Assembly: GCA_947561585.1 (NCBI GenBank)
Contig: CANNZV010001457.1
Coordinates: forward strand, 158,275 to 222,274
Length of the DNA: 64,000 bases
Direction: 5' to 3'
Source: Caprella mutica
Lineage: Eukaryota; Arthropoda; Malacostraca; Amphipoda; Caprellidae
Positions within the stretch are counted from its first letter, which is position 1; every line of letters starts with the position of its first letter. This document shows, in pieces, positions 44,577-57,700 of the stretch. A program made the translations under genes and the position numbers. The notes below the pieces were generated by a model that searched no databases, had not been told where the DNA came from, and saw only the letters and a program-made list of their open reading frames with translations.

Positions 44577-45152
44577 ACTAGTACTGATACATATCAAAAA
44601 GCTGAGCCGCCTGAGCGGCGCACACCAGTACGGCGCACCAGATTACGGCGCACCACTGTACATTCTATTAGATAGGTAATTTGAATACAGATTAATGATA
44701 AATGGAGTGAATTTGATAGGTACCTAATTGTCGTATCAAATTCATGTCTGACGCCTGACGGTACCTGAATCCAATGTTTATAACTACACAGTTTAATTAT
44801 TCGATTGAGATGTTTAATTTGGAATAGAAAATAAAATTCATCATAGAAAACTGTAATTGTAATTTTATGGGGTAACTATTGTAAACTTTCAGTCTGAGGT
44901 GTAAATAAAAACTTATCAGTTAGCCGTTAGGCGTTAGGTAGATGTATCGGGGGGCGTGCAGCCCCCCGAACCCCCCTGCCAGGTCATTAAACAATCATGA
45001 AGTGTGCAGAACAACAAACTAGCGGATACAACACACTACATAACAGTTTTTCTCATTGAGGTCATTAATAGTAAGTACAGTGGTGCGCCGTATTGTAGTG
45101 CGCAGTTATGTGGTGCGCCGCTCAGCTTTTAGATACTTATGCTAGTACTACA
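44577..45152. mobile_element. MITE with GC-rich GGCGCACCA subterminal repeats
   Basis: The left arm (TAGTACTGATACATATCAAA, AAGCTGAGC, GAGCGGCGCACACC, then GGCGCACCA twice) and right arm (TGGTGCGCCG, TGCGCAG, GGTGCGCCGCTCAGCTTTT, AGATACTTATGCTAGTAC) are inverted over about 75 bases. The interior contains GGGGGGCGTGCAGCCCCCCG, itself a palindrome, near 44950. Confidence 0.8.
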
Positions 45153-45529
45153 CTGTCTGTCTCTGTGACTGTGTAACATAGATTATAGAATAGTTCTATT
45201 CAATCATATTATCATAATAGCTACCTATCATTGCAATGCCAATGTGGTTTAGGAGTGGTATCTACTATCTAGTGGGCTAGCCGCCTAGCCCTAGTGCTAA
45301 AAATTCCTTGTGTAATCATCATTCATCATATTATCATGTAATGTGTACAGTGTTCCCTGTGCTTGGTAAGCTTAGTAAGCTAAGCTAGAGCTTCCAGGGC
45401 TAGAACCTTTTAATGTCAATGAGTGGGTTAAGCCCCCCCGACAGAAGAATATGGAACATTTTCTAAGACTATGCGACAAATCTGCCAGTCTTAAAAGTTA
45501 AAACTTAAAAGTACAGCAGGATTTGTGCC

Positions 45530-46120
45530 AACTAAAATATTATGTCTCCTAAACTCTCCATTTGTCTCTCCAGCTCTCTCCAAAATTCACTAAATTTCTC
45601 TCCAAAATGATCAAATTATCATAAATACTCTCCAAAATAACATTGTAGCATAGGAGAAAATTAGATATTTCTGGCCATTTGCAATTGAAAGGCTCAAAAT
45701 AACTGTCACAAACTCGCCATCAATATGACGAGTTTGGACATGCTTTATTACCTGGGATTTGTGGATTAATCCTGCGCCCAATTCCTATTTAATTCCTATG
45801 TTCCCATGTTATTTGCTGGCCTTGCTGCGCCCAAATCTCAATTTCTGTAAGAAATCCTGGGTCTCAGGGTCTGGGCCTTTGCCAAGTAAAAATGCATGTC
45901 CAAACTCGCCATTTTAATGGTGAGTTTGTGACAGTTATTTTGAGCCCTTTAATTGCAAATGGCGAGTTTTATCTATTTTTCTCCTATGCTAGTGCTACAA
46001 TGTTATTTTGGAGAGAATTAATAATAATTTGATCATTTTGGAGAGAATTTGTTGAATTTTGCAAAGAGCTGGAGAGGCAAATGGTGAGTTTATGAGACAT
46101 ACTATTTTACTTGGGGCCTT
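45530..46120. repeat. Long inverted repeat 1, ~220-bp arms
   Basis: The left arm 45533-45745 (ACTAAAATATTATGTCTCCT, CTCTCCATTTGTCTCTCCAG, AAACTCGCCAT, CGAGTTTGGACATGC) is matched in reverse complement by 45885-46118 (GCATGTCCAAACTCGCCATT, GCTGGAGAGGCAAATGG, GAGACATACTATTTTACTTG). The spacer is about 140 bases. Divergence between arms is moderate. Confidence 0.88.
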
Positions 46121-46379
46121 TGGGGACATTTTCTTTTCAGACTGGCCAATCTGAGCCTGATTTTAAAAATTAAATTATATCTGCGGGAGGCTAGCCAGTG
46201 CCAGGCAGCGGCCAAGCCGCCAGGGATTGACTAAAAGACGCATGACCAATATATAATTACATAAACCTGTCTGCAAAGTGTGTCAATCTGTCACCAAGAT
46301 TTAATATTTCAGTTAGTCTCCAAAATTTTTTAAATTTGTCTCCAAAATGACCAAATTTCTTCAAAATGTCTCCAATAAT

Positions 46380-48260
46380 AACATGTAAACCCAGTCTGCA
46401 GAAACTGGTAAAGTGTTCATAGAGATCTCTTATTTTGTTTGTAGCAAAATTAATGTAAATATAGGAACTAATTCAAAATTGTTCGGAGAGAATATCCCAA
46501 ATATCTCTTATATTCTGCAGACTGGATGTAAACAGTAAACATAGGAATTAATTAGAAAATAGTCAGCAAGATCTTGTTTTGATTAATTTTCCCTCAAATA
46601 TAGTCTCCAAACATCTTTGACGACATGGACGCGCTTTGCAGACTGCCGACTGGTTATATAACCAGTCTTCAGAATATGGGACATTTTTAACATTTCCTGT
46701 GCAAACAACCCTTAATTTCCTGCTATATTAACATGGATTTTACTGAGAACAGAAGCCAAAATATAGGATTTCTTGGAGAACAGTGAACACTTCAGTGACT
46801 TTACCAGTTCCTTCAGTCTGGGTATATAAAAGATGCATGACTACGTACGAACAACGCATGACCAATTTCTTGCCATTCGCAATTAAAGGGCTCAAAATAA
46901 CTGTAATAAACTTGCCATAAAAATTACGAGTTTGGACATGCTTAATTACCTGGCAGTGGCCCAGTCTGTATTTGGTGCACAAAATCCCACTGACTTTTTC
47001 AAAAAGCTGAAAAAATCCACCATAAATTTCCAGTAATTTGACCAACATTTTCCCAATTTATCCATCGAAAATTAATGGTAACACAGGGATAAATAGCTAA
47101 AAATCCACCGACTTTGCCAGAATATTATTTTTAAAGGTTGAAAAAATTCCACTGACATGTCGGTGGAATTTACTTAGTCTGCAGAATATGGGACATTTTT
47201 AACATTTTCTGTGTGAACAATCCCTAATTTCCTCTTATATTTACATGTATTTTACTGAGATCAGAGGTTAAAATGGAGGATTTCTTGGAGAACACTTTAC
47301 CAGTTCCTGCAGTCTGGGTCAATTTACCATGAAATACAGACTGGGCAGCGGCGGCCACAGAGATCCACTCAGGAAAATACCTTAGTCTAACAGATGAATT
47401 TTTAGAGTCTAACTGCTGTGATTATACAGTTCCCATTAATTTATTTTAAGGTTTGCTAAACTCCAGAGTAATTAATTCATCAGAATTTCAGAAAAGACAA
47501 CTTTTTCCAGAGTGGACAGAGATCTCAAAAGTCTAAATGTCAATCAAAAAGACCAAAACTCTCGCACCAGTCTGTATTTTGTGGTAAATTCCAATGACAT
47601 GTCTGGAATTTTTTCTCTTATTGAAAATAATATTCTGGCAAAGTCGGTGGATTTTCACCTATTTACTCCTATGTTACCATTAATTTTCGGTGGAAAAATG
47701 GATAAAATATTGGTGGATCAGCCAAATTACTGGAAATTTATGGTGGATTTTTTCAGCTTTTTCTAAAAGTCAGTGGAATTTTGTGCACCAAATACAGACT
47801 GGCTCTAGCAGAGAGTCTTGGAAAAATCTTCCATATTCTGCAGTCTGGAGTTCTCCAAGGAATTCTCTATTTTGGCTTCCATATTTGATAATATTTGATG
47901 TTTCACAGGATGTTTCCATACTGGAAAATTGACTGTCTTCTCTCCAGTCTGCTGAATCCAGATTGTATTTGGTGGTAAATTGCTAAATTCCAATGATATG
48001 TCAGGAGATATTCAATTTCTCTAATAAATAAATTACTGCAATGTCGGAGGATATTTAGCTATTTATTCCTATATTACCATTAATTTTTGGAAGGGAAACT
48101 GGAAAAATGTTGGGAGGACTAGACAAATTGATGAAAAATGTTGGCAGCTATTTCTCAGATTTTTGAAAAAGTCAGGAGTTCTGTGCACCAAGTACAAACT
48201 GGTGCAGAATATGGGAGATATTTGGGATATTCTCTGAGAACAATTTTGAATTAATTCCTG
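46380..48260. repeat. Inverted-repeat complex 2, three related modules
   Basis: The block at about 46960-47190 (GTCTGTATTTGGTGCACAAA, AAATCCACCATAAATTTCCA, AAATCCACCGACTTTGCC) is inverted at 47560-47810 (GGCAAAGTCGGTGGATTTTC, TTTATGGTGGATTTTTTCAG, TTTTGTGCACCAAATACAGA). A third copy at 47950-48205 has the latter orientation. GTCTGCAGAATATGGGACAT-type words recur in both directions between 46390 and 48230. Open frames here change between modules and are not genes. Confidence 0.85.
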
Positions 48261-48713
48261 TATTTTCATTAATTTTGAGAAAAAAATACTTGAATTAATG
48301 ATTCCCAGGTAATGAAGCATGTCCAAACTTGCCATTTTAATGGTAATAAAGTAATATAATATGGATCATATCATCATACACTCTCCATTTGTTTCTCCAG
48401 TTATCTACAAAAGAAGCTAAATTCCCTCCAAAATTACAATGTAAATATTACATTGGAGAAAATTAGACATTTCTCTACATTTGCAATGGTGAATATCTCA
48501 TTGGCAAGTTTGTATTTCATCATGATGGTTAAATTTGCCATTTTTTATCATTGGATTTAGCTAAATATTGCAGTAAAGTCATAAGATTCTTAGCTATTCA
48601 TTCCTATGCAATAGACTATAGTCTTTTCTTGCTTTCAATTTTTTTGTAAGAATCATTAATTATGATAATTTTTTATTTTATTTCTAGATTTCTAATTATA
48701 TCCTTTCTTGCAG
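48261..48713. other. 5' flank of the CCCH-finger gene
   Basis: Includes further decayed pieces of the inverted-repeat complex (CTCTCCATTTGTTTCTCCAG at 48379). A pyrimidine tract ending CTTTCTTGCAG at 48713 looks like a splice acceptor, implying a non-coding 5' exon upstream. Confidence 0.45.
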
Positions 48714-48746
48714 AAGTATTTGTATTTAAGTTAATTTTTCTTCATT

Positions 48747-51700
48747 ATGGATGTAGAGTTAGAAGAGGCTTTAGATTTTGAAGTGGCAGAACATGAGCTA
48801 GAGTTGTTTGAAGATGGGGAAGGGGTGAATACAAAGTCTTCAGACTTGGAAGAAGATAAAAACAATCATGATGACATTCTAGAGACCAATGGTGATAATA
48901 AAGAACAGCAAGAGGAAAATGAAGAGAATAAAGTCACTGGTGAATATTTTTCTGTAGTTACATTTCACTCTTTCATTGAAATACAGTCTTCCTTTGAATT
49001 CCCTTATAAAGATAAAAGGTTTGATATTCGTCATTGGATAAATAATTGATTATGAATCTGTGTTATAAAATTATATACATATGTTATCATCTCATGGTAT
49101 CAAATATATTCTTAGATTGTGTTTAATTGACTAGGATCTTAATTTTCATTAAATAAATATCTTTATGATATAGCTATAACTAACCACCTATATTAGGAGA
49201 TTAATAGATAGCATCTTTGTTGTCATGCTTTCAAAAAATCATTTGTTTTCTATATTTTATTGCTAATTTTAGCCAAACTGGTGTCTATGATTAACAATTT
49301 TTTTTTTCTTGCCAGTTCACTTTAGTCTTGTACTGATAATTATTATTATTCTTTTAAACACTTATTTTGTTTCTATTTAATACAGTTAAATAATAATACT
49401 ATAATATATATTTGTGGGTAATTTAGTTTGATACTTCTTTGAATTAAATGTGAGTAGCTATTCTTATTAGCCAATTTGACCCAAAATATCAATTCTATTC
49501 TTTCAATTACAGATGAGGGCCAATTATCTCGGTCAGAGAGCAAGTCACCATCCATCAAAGAAAATAAAACAAAAGATGATAAATCTTCCAATGGTGAAAA
49601 ATCAGGAACTGAAGAGAAACCAAAGAAAAAGTTCATTCCAATCACATTTGATGGTTTCAAGAAGAATGAAGAAGAGAAAGATGAGAAGAAAGACTCCATC
49701 TCTCTTGATTCAATCATTGCCATGTCTAGTACAAAAACTGTGGATGAGGGTCCCCCTGGTGAAGACCCTTGGGTTCAGAAAGAACCATCCCCCACTAAAT
49801 TCCCACCTCCCACTCAAGTCACAGGTCCTAATCAGTTTGCTACTATGTACAACCAAAGCAATGCACCTCCTTATGTAAATGCTACTTCCAATAACAGTCA
49901 ACCCTATCAACAAGCGACTAATTACGTAGCACCTAATGTTATGCAGTATGGTAACAATGCATATAATCCTATGAATGCAGGAATGTATGGTATGAACCAA
50001 TATCAAGCTAACACCTCATATGCAGTGCCTCCATTTCAATCCATGCCATCACAGTCAACTTATCCACCACCTATTGGCACATCTGTACAACCAGCAAATG
50101 TATCAGTACCACCACCAAATCTATATCAAGGACAGTACATGTCAGGCTATCAGAATAGCTATTCTAACAGTGCCTACAGTCAGTCCTATCCGGCTGTACC
50201 AACAGTAACCACACATAGCATGGCACAGTACAATGTCGCCAAGAAAACTGCCGCAGAAGAGAATGCGGCCAAGATGCTCGTCTTCCAGCAAAAAGAGATG
50301 GAGAATAACAATAAGAGCATTTTTAATGAAGCTGAAAATAAGGCTATGAAGGATAACAAAAGTTTGATCATTAACAACGTACCTTCTCACTGCAAGGAGA
50401 AGTTTAGCAAAGTTTTGAAGTCAATATATGACATCAGAAAAATTATTGAATTGCAAGAAGGGAAGATAACACGTGAGTAGAAATGCAGTTCATTGTACTT
50501 TAAACCTTTATCAAAATAGTACTAGTGTTCTTATTCATTTAATGAATTAGTTATGTAAATTGTTTTATTTATTTTTTAAATATTTCAATGAATTGATTGC
50601 TAAATTATGAGTAATAAAAATTGTCTTGCTGGAATAGCTAACTTTAATTATGGTCAAGACTCAGGGGGCTGTATCCTGAAACTAGCCCCAAACTATTGTA
50701 ATTTATATTAGCTTTATATATCTATCTATCCTATTTTTATCTCTACCAACCATGTTTATCATTTCTTAAACTCTAGCTACTTGCAGTTTTAGAGGATAGC
50801 ACTAGGGTTATGCTCATCAACTACGAGGTCTTATATTTTTATGCTAAGTACGCTCGTAGGCTTTATTTACTATCACCTCTTCATTTTCCTCTTCCATCCA
50901 TGAGTGCAGTCACTGGTGCCACCGTGCATGTGTCCCTGTCGTAACATTCCTTCGTTACTGAGTTGCTTTTCTGTATCCATGAGCATGGTCACTGATGGTG
51001 GTAGGTGACTCTGTTCTTGGAGCCTTCCTATCTGATTGCTTCTAGTCTCTTAACTTAATTTCCTTTTGACATCAGCAATATAGCATTAAAAACATTAAAT
51101 TCCTAGTAAAAAATATTATTATATATAGCTAGTTAAGTATCTAAGTTTTTTGTTACCTTTTCAGGACTGGTAGTTCGGTTCAAACAATACACAGATGCTG
51201 AGAAAGCTTTCAGAGTGCTGCTTATGCTCTTGCTGAAGATTGATGGTGTGGACACTAAACTGAAAATGCTCTACCTCAAACACGCCGAACTTGTTAAACA
51301 CTCATCAGGTGGGCTGATTTCTACAGTAAATAGCTACTTAATTTCTTCATCACATAGACTGCTATGTGAAAGATTCACTGTCATAAAAGTGTATCTGTTA
51401 TGATTTTTTCCAGTGTACTAATTTCACATTTTGGTTGTAGCAAATTGTCTAACTTTCTTTCATCCATTAGCTAGCAACTTTTTGTGTAATTTAACATCTT
51501 CAGTAAATTAGCTATCAAGTTCTAACTTATTGATGATGTCTTTTCATCAGATCTCCAAAAGGCTGATGATATCAAAGTGATGGCTGAAATGACTTGTTCT
51601 CTAAAGAAGCATAATATTCTCTTCTCCTGGGACACGTCATCTTTCAGCTATGCTGCCACTAAAACTGATACAAAGGTAAGGAAATTTACTAGGGTAAATT

Positions 51701-54700
51701 ACGAGTTATTGGATGTTTGAACAAGAAAAAAACTTACATATATTCAGCATTTTAAATTATAACATTTTTTTTCATGATTGATTGTAAATGTGGAACAGTC
51801 CGTTAACTCTGAAATTACTCTTGTCTCTTTAATTAATCTCCTTTGCCATCTTCTGGTTAAACTAATTTTAGTTATTTGATACTGTGTTTCTACAGAATTA
51901 TGTTGAAAATTAATGAAATTTATCAATTTGGTTTAGTTACTATACTTTTATATATGATTTTCATTTTTTAAATAATAGTATTGTGCTTGGAGCTTAACTT
52001 AATTTTTAAACATATTCAATCCAATTTATGCAGCAATTCATTTTTGAAACTATGCATAATTTTACAGCTGCATAAATCATGAGATATTCCAGATGTTTTC
52101 AATCTAGTATTAGCTACCTATCTGATAAGTACTTTTATAGTTCTTGATTAGTAACACTGTAGTTATTCTTCCATATTTTCTTCATTTCTGGTGATACTTA
52201 TCTGTTAACTACTCTTATATGTCTTGAATAGTAACTACATACTGCAACTATTTTTCCATATCTTCTTCAATTTGATGCATAAATTGAGATTTTCTTGATG
52301 TTTTCAATATGGTATCTACTAATCTTTACTGCACTCTAACTATTTTAATATTTCTAGATTAGTAACACTGAGTTTATTTTTCCACTTTGTGTCATTTTAC
52401 TCCCTCAGCCCGTTTTCAAGTCGTCTAACCGCGTGAACCTGATCAGTGTGCGTATAGGAGCCTCTGCCGCAGCCCACATCAAGAATTCTCTTACGGAAAC
52501 TAAGAGCATCTCTGAGAGTCCTAGCATGAAGATAGTAAGTGCTGTGGAGGCGAGGCAGTCTGCTACTATGAGGGATGCCTTTGACCTCATTGAGAGGAGG
52601 AAACAGGAGGTGGGAATGATGATGATTAGTTGATAACCTTATCGATTGTAAAAATACACAGATTATACAAAGATTAATAGAATTGGATATCAAACCCTTT
52701 TATAAGTTCTAGTGAATCACTGGATACTTAGTTTCTAATTTGAGGTCTACTCTATTCCATTTTATAGTTTCTAATTTTTATAGAAAAGTTGTTCCACAAT
52801 GCTAAATAATTTTCCATGATGGGAGATGTAGGTATTAGATGGTATATTAAGTTCTATTATATAATTCATTTTTTTTATCTAAACTATCAGAAGTAGCTAT
52901 ATCGTGACTAATATATCAACTTAAAATAATTTAATTCTTTAATGAGATTTAGAAACAATTCAAGTAAACATTTTTTCAACTCCTTCATCAAGCCTAATAG
53001 GCTAATTTATTATCTGAATTATAACTTAGCTAAGTATTTTTTTAACGCGACTGATAGTTGTAAGGATATTTTGAATCATTTATACACCCAACTATAAGAG
53101 GTCTTATAACACATTACATGGCTTACTTAACCAGTTACCTACAGTGCTATGATATCACTCAAAAATTACAAATTTCCTTATCTGTCAAAATTAACTCATA
53201 TCTAACATATGTTCTATATTTATTAGGTATATTTCTCTCTTATTGAACATAATGGACGTAGAAAATATACATAAATTTTGACAGAATATTGGGAAATTGT
53301 TAATTTTGAGTGATCTCATATGAGATCACTGGATGGTAACAGGTTAATATTAATGAACCATGCACACTGCATACAAACAACAAATTTTTAATGATCTAAA
53401 AATCTGTTTGCTTCATTGTTTAATGTATGTTCAACTTTCGAATAGATAGTACTATTTTAAGAGAAACAATTTCATTTGTTCTGTTTGTAGAATAAAGAAG
53501 TCCTATTAATAGCAAAAACTTCTGAAACGGTTAGCAAAAGTAATTAGCATGTGATGTTGTTACTTCCTATTCTGTGTTCATATTTAACTACACTGGAATA
53601 ACTTATTTTTTTAGAAAAAATTTGTTTATAGTTACCTATCTTCCACTGTGTTCAATGTTGAAATTTTCAGATTCCAAAAGACTCGAAGTCAATTGTTGAG
53701 AACATCAAAAGACTGAACGACTTGAAGGCTTCAACACAACAAAAACTCGATACCCAAATAGAAAGAATCTACGAGAAAGACACAGAAGAGCACAGGCAGT
53801 TGCATGATCTTCACCAGGAGATGGGCACCTCCACCACCATCTCTCACAAACACTTTGCCATCAGACTTCTCACGTCTCATTTCCCTCTTGTGAAAGAATG
53901 TTCCAAGATCATAAAACACATCTTCAATGCCTCTGACTATAACAAAACAACTCACTGCTTTGTCTTCAGAACCAAGGATGACTTGGGCCCTAGGTTGATG
54001 ATGGAGGTGTTGCCGGAGATGAGGTTTCTAGATGGCTACATGACCGTGGATTCTGTGGGCATTCCTCTAAGCACTTCCTTCGTCACCAACACTAACATCA
54101 ACAAAACAAAGACAAAACTCCAGAAAGCCATCAACATTCAGAATGAAGCCATTTTCCAGGTTATTAGGAACGCTTTACGTAAATGTCAGGACGCTTACAA
54201 CTACAAATTAACAGCTTGTAACTTCGGTAAGATGTGCAAGTTGGAATATTGTTCAAAGACTCACTGCAAAGCTGAGATACGTAGGAACCCCTCCGTCATA
54301 GACTATGAACCAACTATGTGTCCTAATGCCACTTCCTGTCGTGAGAGTCACCTTTGCAAATTCTCTCACAATTACTACGAGGTGATGATGCATCCCCTCG
54401 TCTACCCAAAGCTAGTGTGTGACACAGTATGCACAGACAACTGCTTCAATGCACATGTAGGTGAGTGGATAGTAATTATGAACCTTCCTGAGTATTTCAT
54501 TAATGGTAAGTAATATCTTTATTGTGATATTTAGGTGAAATTGGTTTGTAACTTCCTAGGGAACCTTAGTCTAATAATAAAAAGAAGAGCTATTGAGAAA
54601 ATGTTTAAATTAAAAAAAAAATTCCATCAAGCTTGTTAAAATATCTCTGATTAATTAAAATTTTCATCAATGTGAATGCATACAATTACAGCACATAGCT

Positions 54701-57700
54701 ACACAAAATAGATTATTATTTTCAACTTCGGGTGAAACTTAATTCAATTTTGCATACATTTGACACCATGAGATGTGTAGTTCAGTAAATATAGCTACAA
54801 ATTGCGATGGAATAATCATGAAGTTACCTACCTGTCAGATGCTTTAGATACGTGTTAGCTATGTTGAGGTTATCATTTAACGAGCAGAAGCCTAATACCT
54901 AGTCATCCTTCATACAGTGTTTACAAAGAGCAACTGATAACCATTATCATTTTCTTTAGCCTCAAATAAAATCTTAACTCGGTTGATATCTTGCGCTCCC
55001 CAGGAACCCCTGAGATGTTCTATCGTTCTGAATGGCAGGACTTGTACGTTACAAAGCTTCACAACACCTTCATCTACCTAGCTGGGGCAGTTCGCTTCCT
55101 CTACAAACTGAAGGAGAAGATAGAGGTGCCAATTCTGCTGGTGTCCTTGTCTCTAGATGTGGTCAAGATTTGTGCCAGGGTTGTTAGTGTCGTCAACACT
55201 TTCAACCCTAAAAGGAAGGTGCAAGTCGGAACCATTCTCTGTGGAGATGAGAACCCCATTGGATGTCATGTTATTGTTGGACACTTACCCGCACTTCTAT
55301 CTCTTCTCAAAACTAAAGGTGCGTTATCTCTGATTAGGGACAAATGTCTAGGATTTTTGTGTGCGAGATAGAACTTTTGAATACGATTCTGATGGAAATT
55401 AATTACGGTTGGTACTGTTTACAGTGATAAAGTTTTGAATAATGATCGTTTAGTATTTACCTCATTCTTTGGTTAATTTTTTTTTCCAAGAAAGTGTGAA
55501 TGTAGCTACTACATATATTTTGTGTTGTGTTTTTTTTTCATAGGCGTTGAGCCTCTTAGTCGTCTAAAGGTGCTCATCATTGACGATCTTCCCTCTATGA
55601 TTAAAGACAAGGATATTCTTCAGAAGATGGTGACTTTGCTGTTGATGATTCAGAGTGCTGTCAAGGAACCAAGTGAGTGAAATGCACTTTATTATCATTA
55701 TAAATGACTGCTTCTGAACCTTGTAGTTACTCTGAATAGCTACTGAGGCCTATTTCACAAGGAGCAGTTTTTTCATTCCTGTGAAATGAAATTGCAGCAT
55801 GGAAAACCTCTTTTACCTGAGCGGACATACAAAACACATAGCTACGTTTATTCAGTTGTGGCATCTTTTTTCATGCAGCATTTTCTTTGCTGCGGCCTAA
55901 GAGAAACGCCCGTGTAATAATGCGCCTTAAACATTTTTCAGTTTTGAACTAAATACACGAGTCAATTACTATAAGGGGATTCGATTTTAACATTTAAATA
56001 ATAGCACTAGCTATTATATTATAAGGGGCTGTTACCTATGTTAGTCATAGTTACTTTCTCCGAATTTACATGTCCTTTAGGAATCTATTACAATCAACTA
56101 AATTGATGAATATTCCCAGTCTTTCAAAATCACATGCTTTCGTTTGTGTTTCTCACAGCCAAACTTCAGAAGATCGTGACAGCTGAGGAATATAACCACA
56201 AGCACCAAGCTGTGGCTAATGAGGTTCTATCCACAAACCTTCAACTGGTTGACGGCAACGAGGGTGAGTAATATTACTAACTCTGAAATCTTATGCTAGT
56301 TATCAAAGAGCGTGTCACCTGCTCATCTTATTCAAGTTATACATCCTAAAAGCAAATTCGATAAGGTGTCTTCCATGTCTTAGGCATATCCAATAAAAGG
56401 ATAGGAATAATTTATCAGTCTCATGAGTCATGTACTAGTTTGGCTAATCACTTTTTTCCAGAAGGATATAGTAGATAGATTTTGTTTTCTCCTTTTCAGA
56501 TTAGTATGGTAGGTATGTTTCATGCTACCCTAATTTTTGAGATAAATAAAATTATTTTATAAATCTTGAGGAGTCCTGATGGGTGAGTTTGAATTGAGTC
56601 CCTGTGGGATGAAAGATATAATAAATACACGAAAATCCAACTAGATTTAATTGTTTAATTTTCCCAATCTTTGGTAAAGGTACGTTTTGCATGCAGCAAT
56701 CTATTTCCTATTTAGCTTTTTTTCAACGCTATTATCGCTGATCACTAGTTCAATGTAATCCTATTGCTGGGCGATGATCGCAACACTCACTGCATGCAAA
56801 ACGTATCTTCAGACTTCCAATCCGGTTCTCAGATTAAAAACGAATTGTCCTCCTTTGACTTAAAATGCTCATCGAAATTGTAGCATTGAATTAGTCATAG
56901 AAAGAGTTGGGTAATAACTGTAAAAAGATTCTTCTTACATTTATAAGTTTCACTTTTCTAGTCAATTAGTACTACAGGTAAATTAATATTTAAAGGATGT
57001 GAAGCAGACCTAACTAACCTAATACATGAACTCGAGAAGAAGACCATTAAAATTACTTGGAAAGTTCTGAACCTCGTGTTTCATTCATACCTTCGGCTTG
57101 AGATACACCGGTGCCTTGTGAAAAATGTAATGGAAAAACATCCAAACTCAACCGATGTCGATACGAATGGATCAAAAACTGATTGTGGAGTGGGATATGC
57201 CCAAGTATCTGTACTGGGAGCAGTGTCTGTTGGTTTACCAAGTGATGCAACTGTATTCACCGTAGAACTCCCGACGATAAGAGGCATGACTTCTTCTGTG
57301 CCTGAGAAAATATAGATCCCACAGTAACCATATCCAACTCTAGAAGCTCCGTAGCACAATATAACACATGAACTCACTACAGCCAACAGTATCAGAAACG
57401 CAGGATTTACTTATCGAAAATAGCAATGGTGGGAAGACCGTCGAGATCTACTAGGTGCCTAGCCTCATTAGTGTAGCATGTAACGAAGCAATGGACAGAT
57501 CCTCAGCAGAGGCTGCACAGGTTCTGGTTTTTGGACCAGCCCTGTTTGCATTTAGACTTTCCCAAAATCAAAAAACTTGTGATGGAAATGTGGGCATCGA
57601 AGTGACATGGAATATGCATTAATAAGTCTGCAGTTCTATGGCCTTCGTCCAACCAAAAAATGAGGAAAATTGAAGTGATGCTTTGCCAACTAAGAATTGG

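Noticed and set aside
46740..48335. Several 80-100 codon frames
   Set aside because: They lie on the inverted-repeat modules; homologous modules carry stops at different places.
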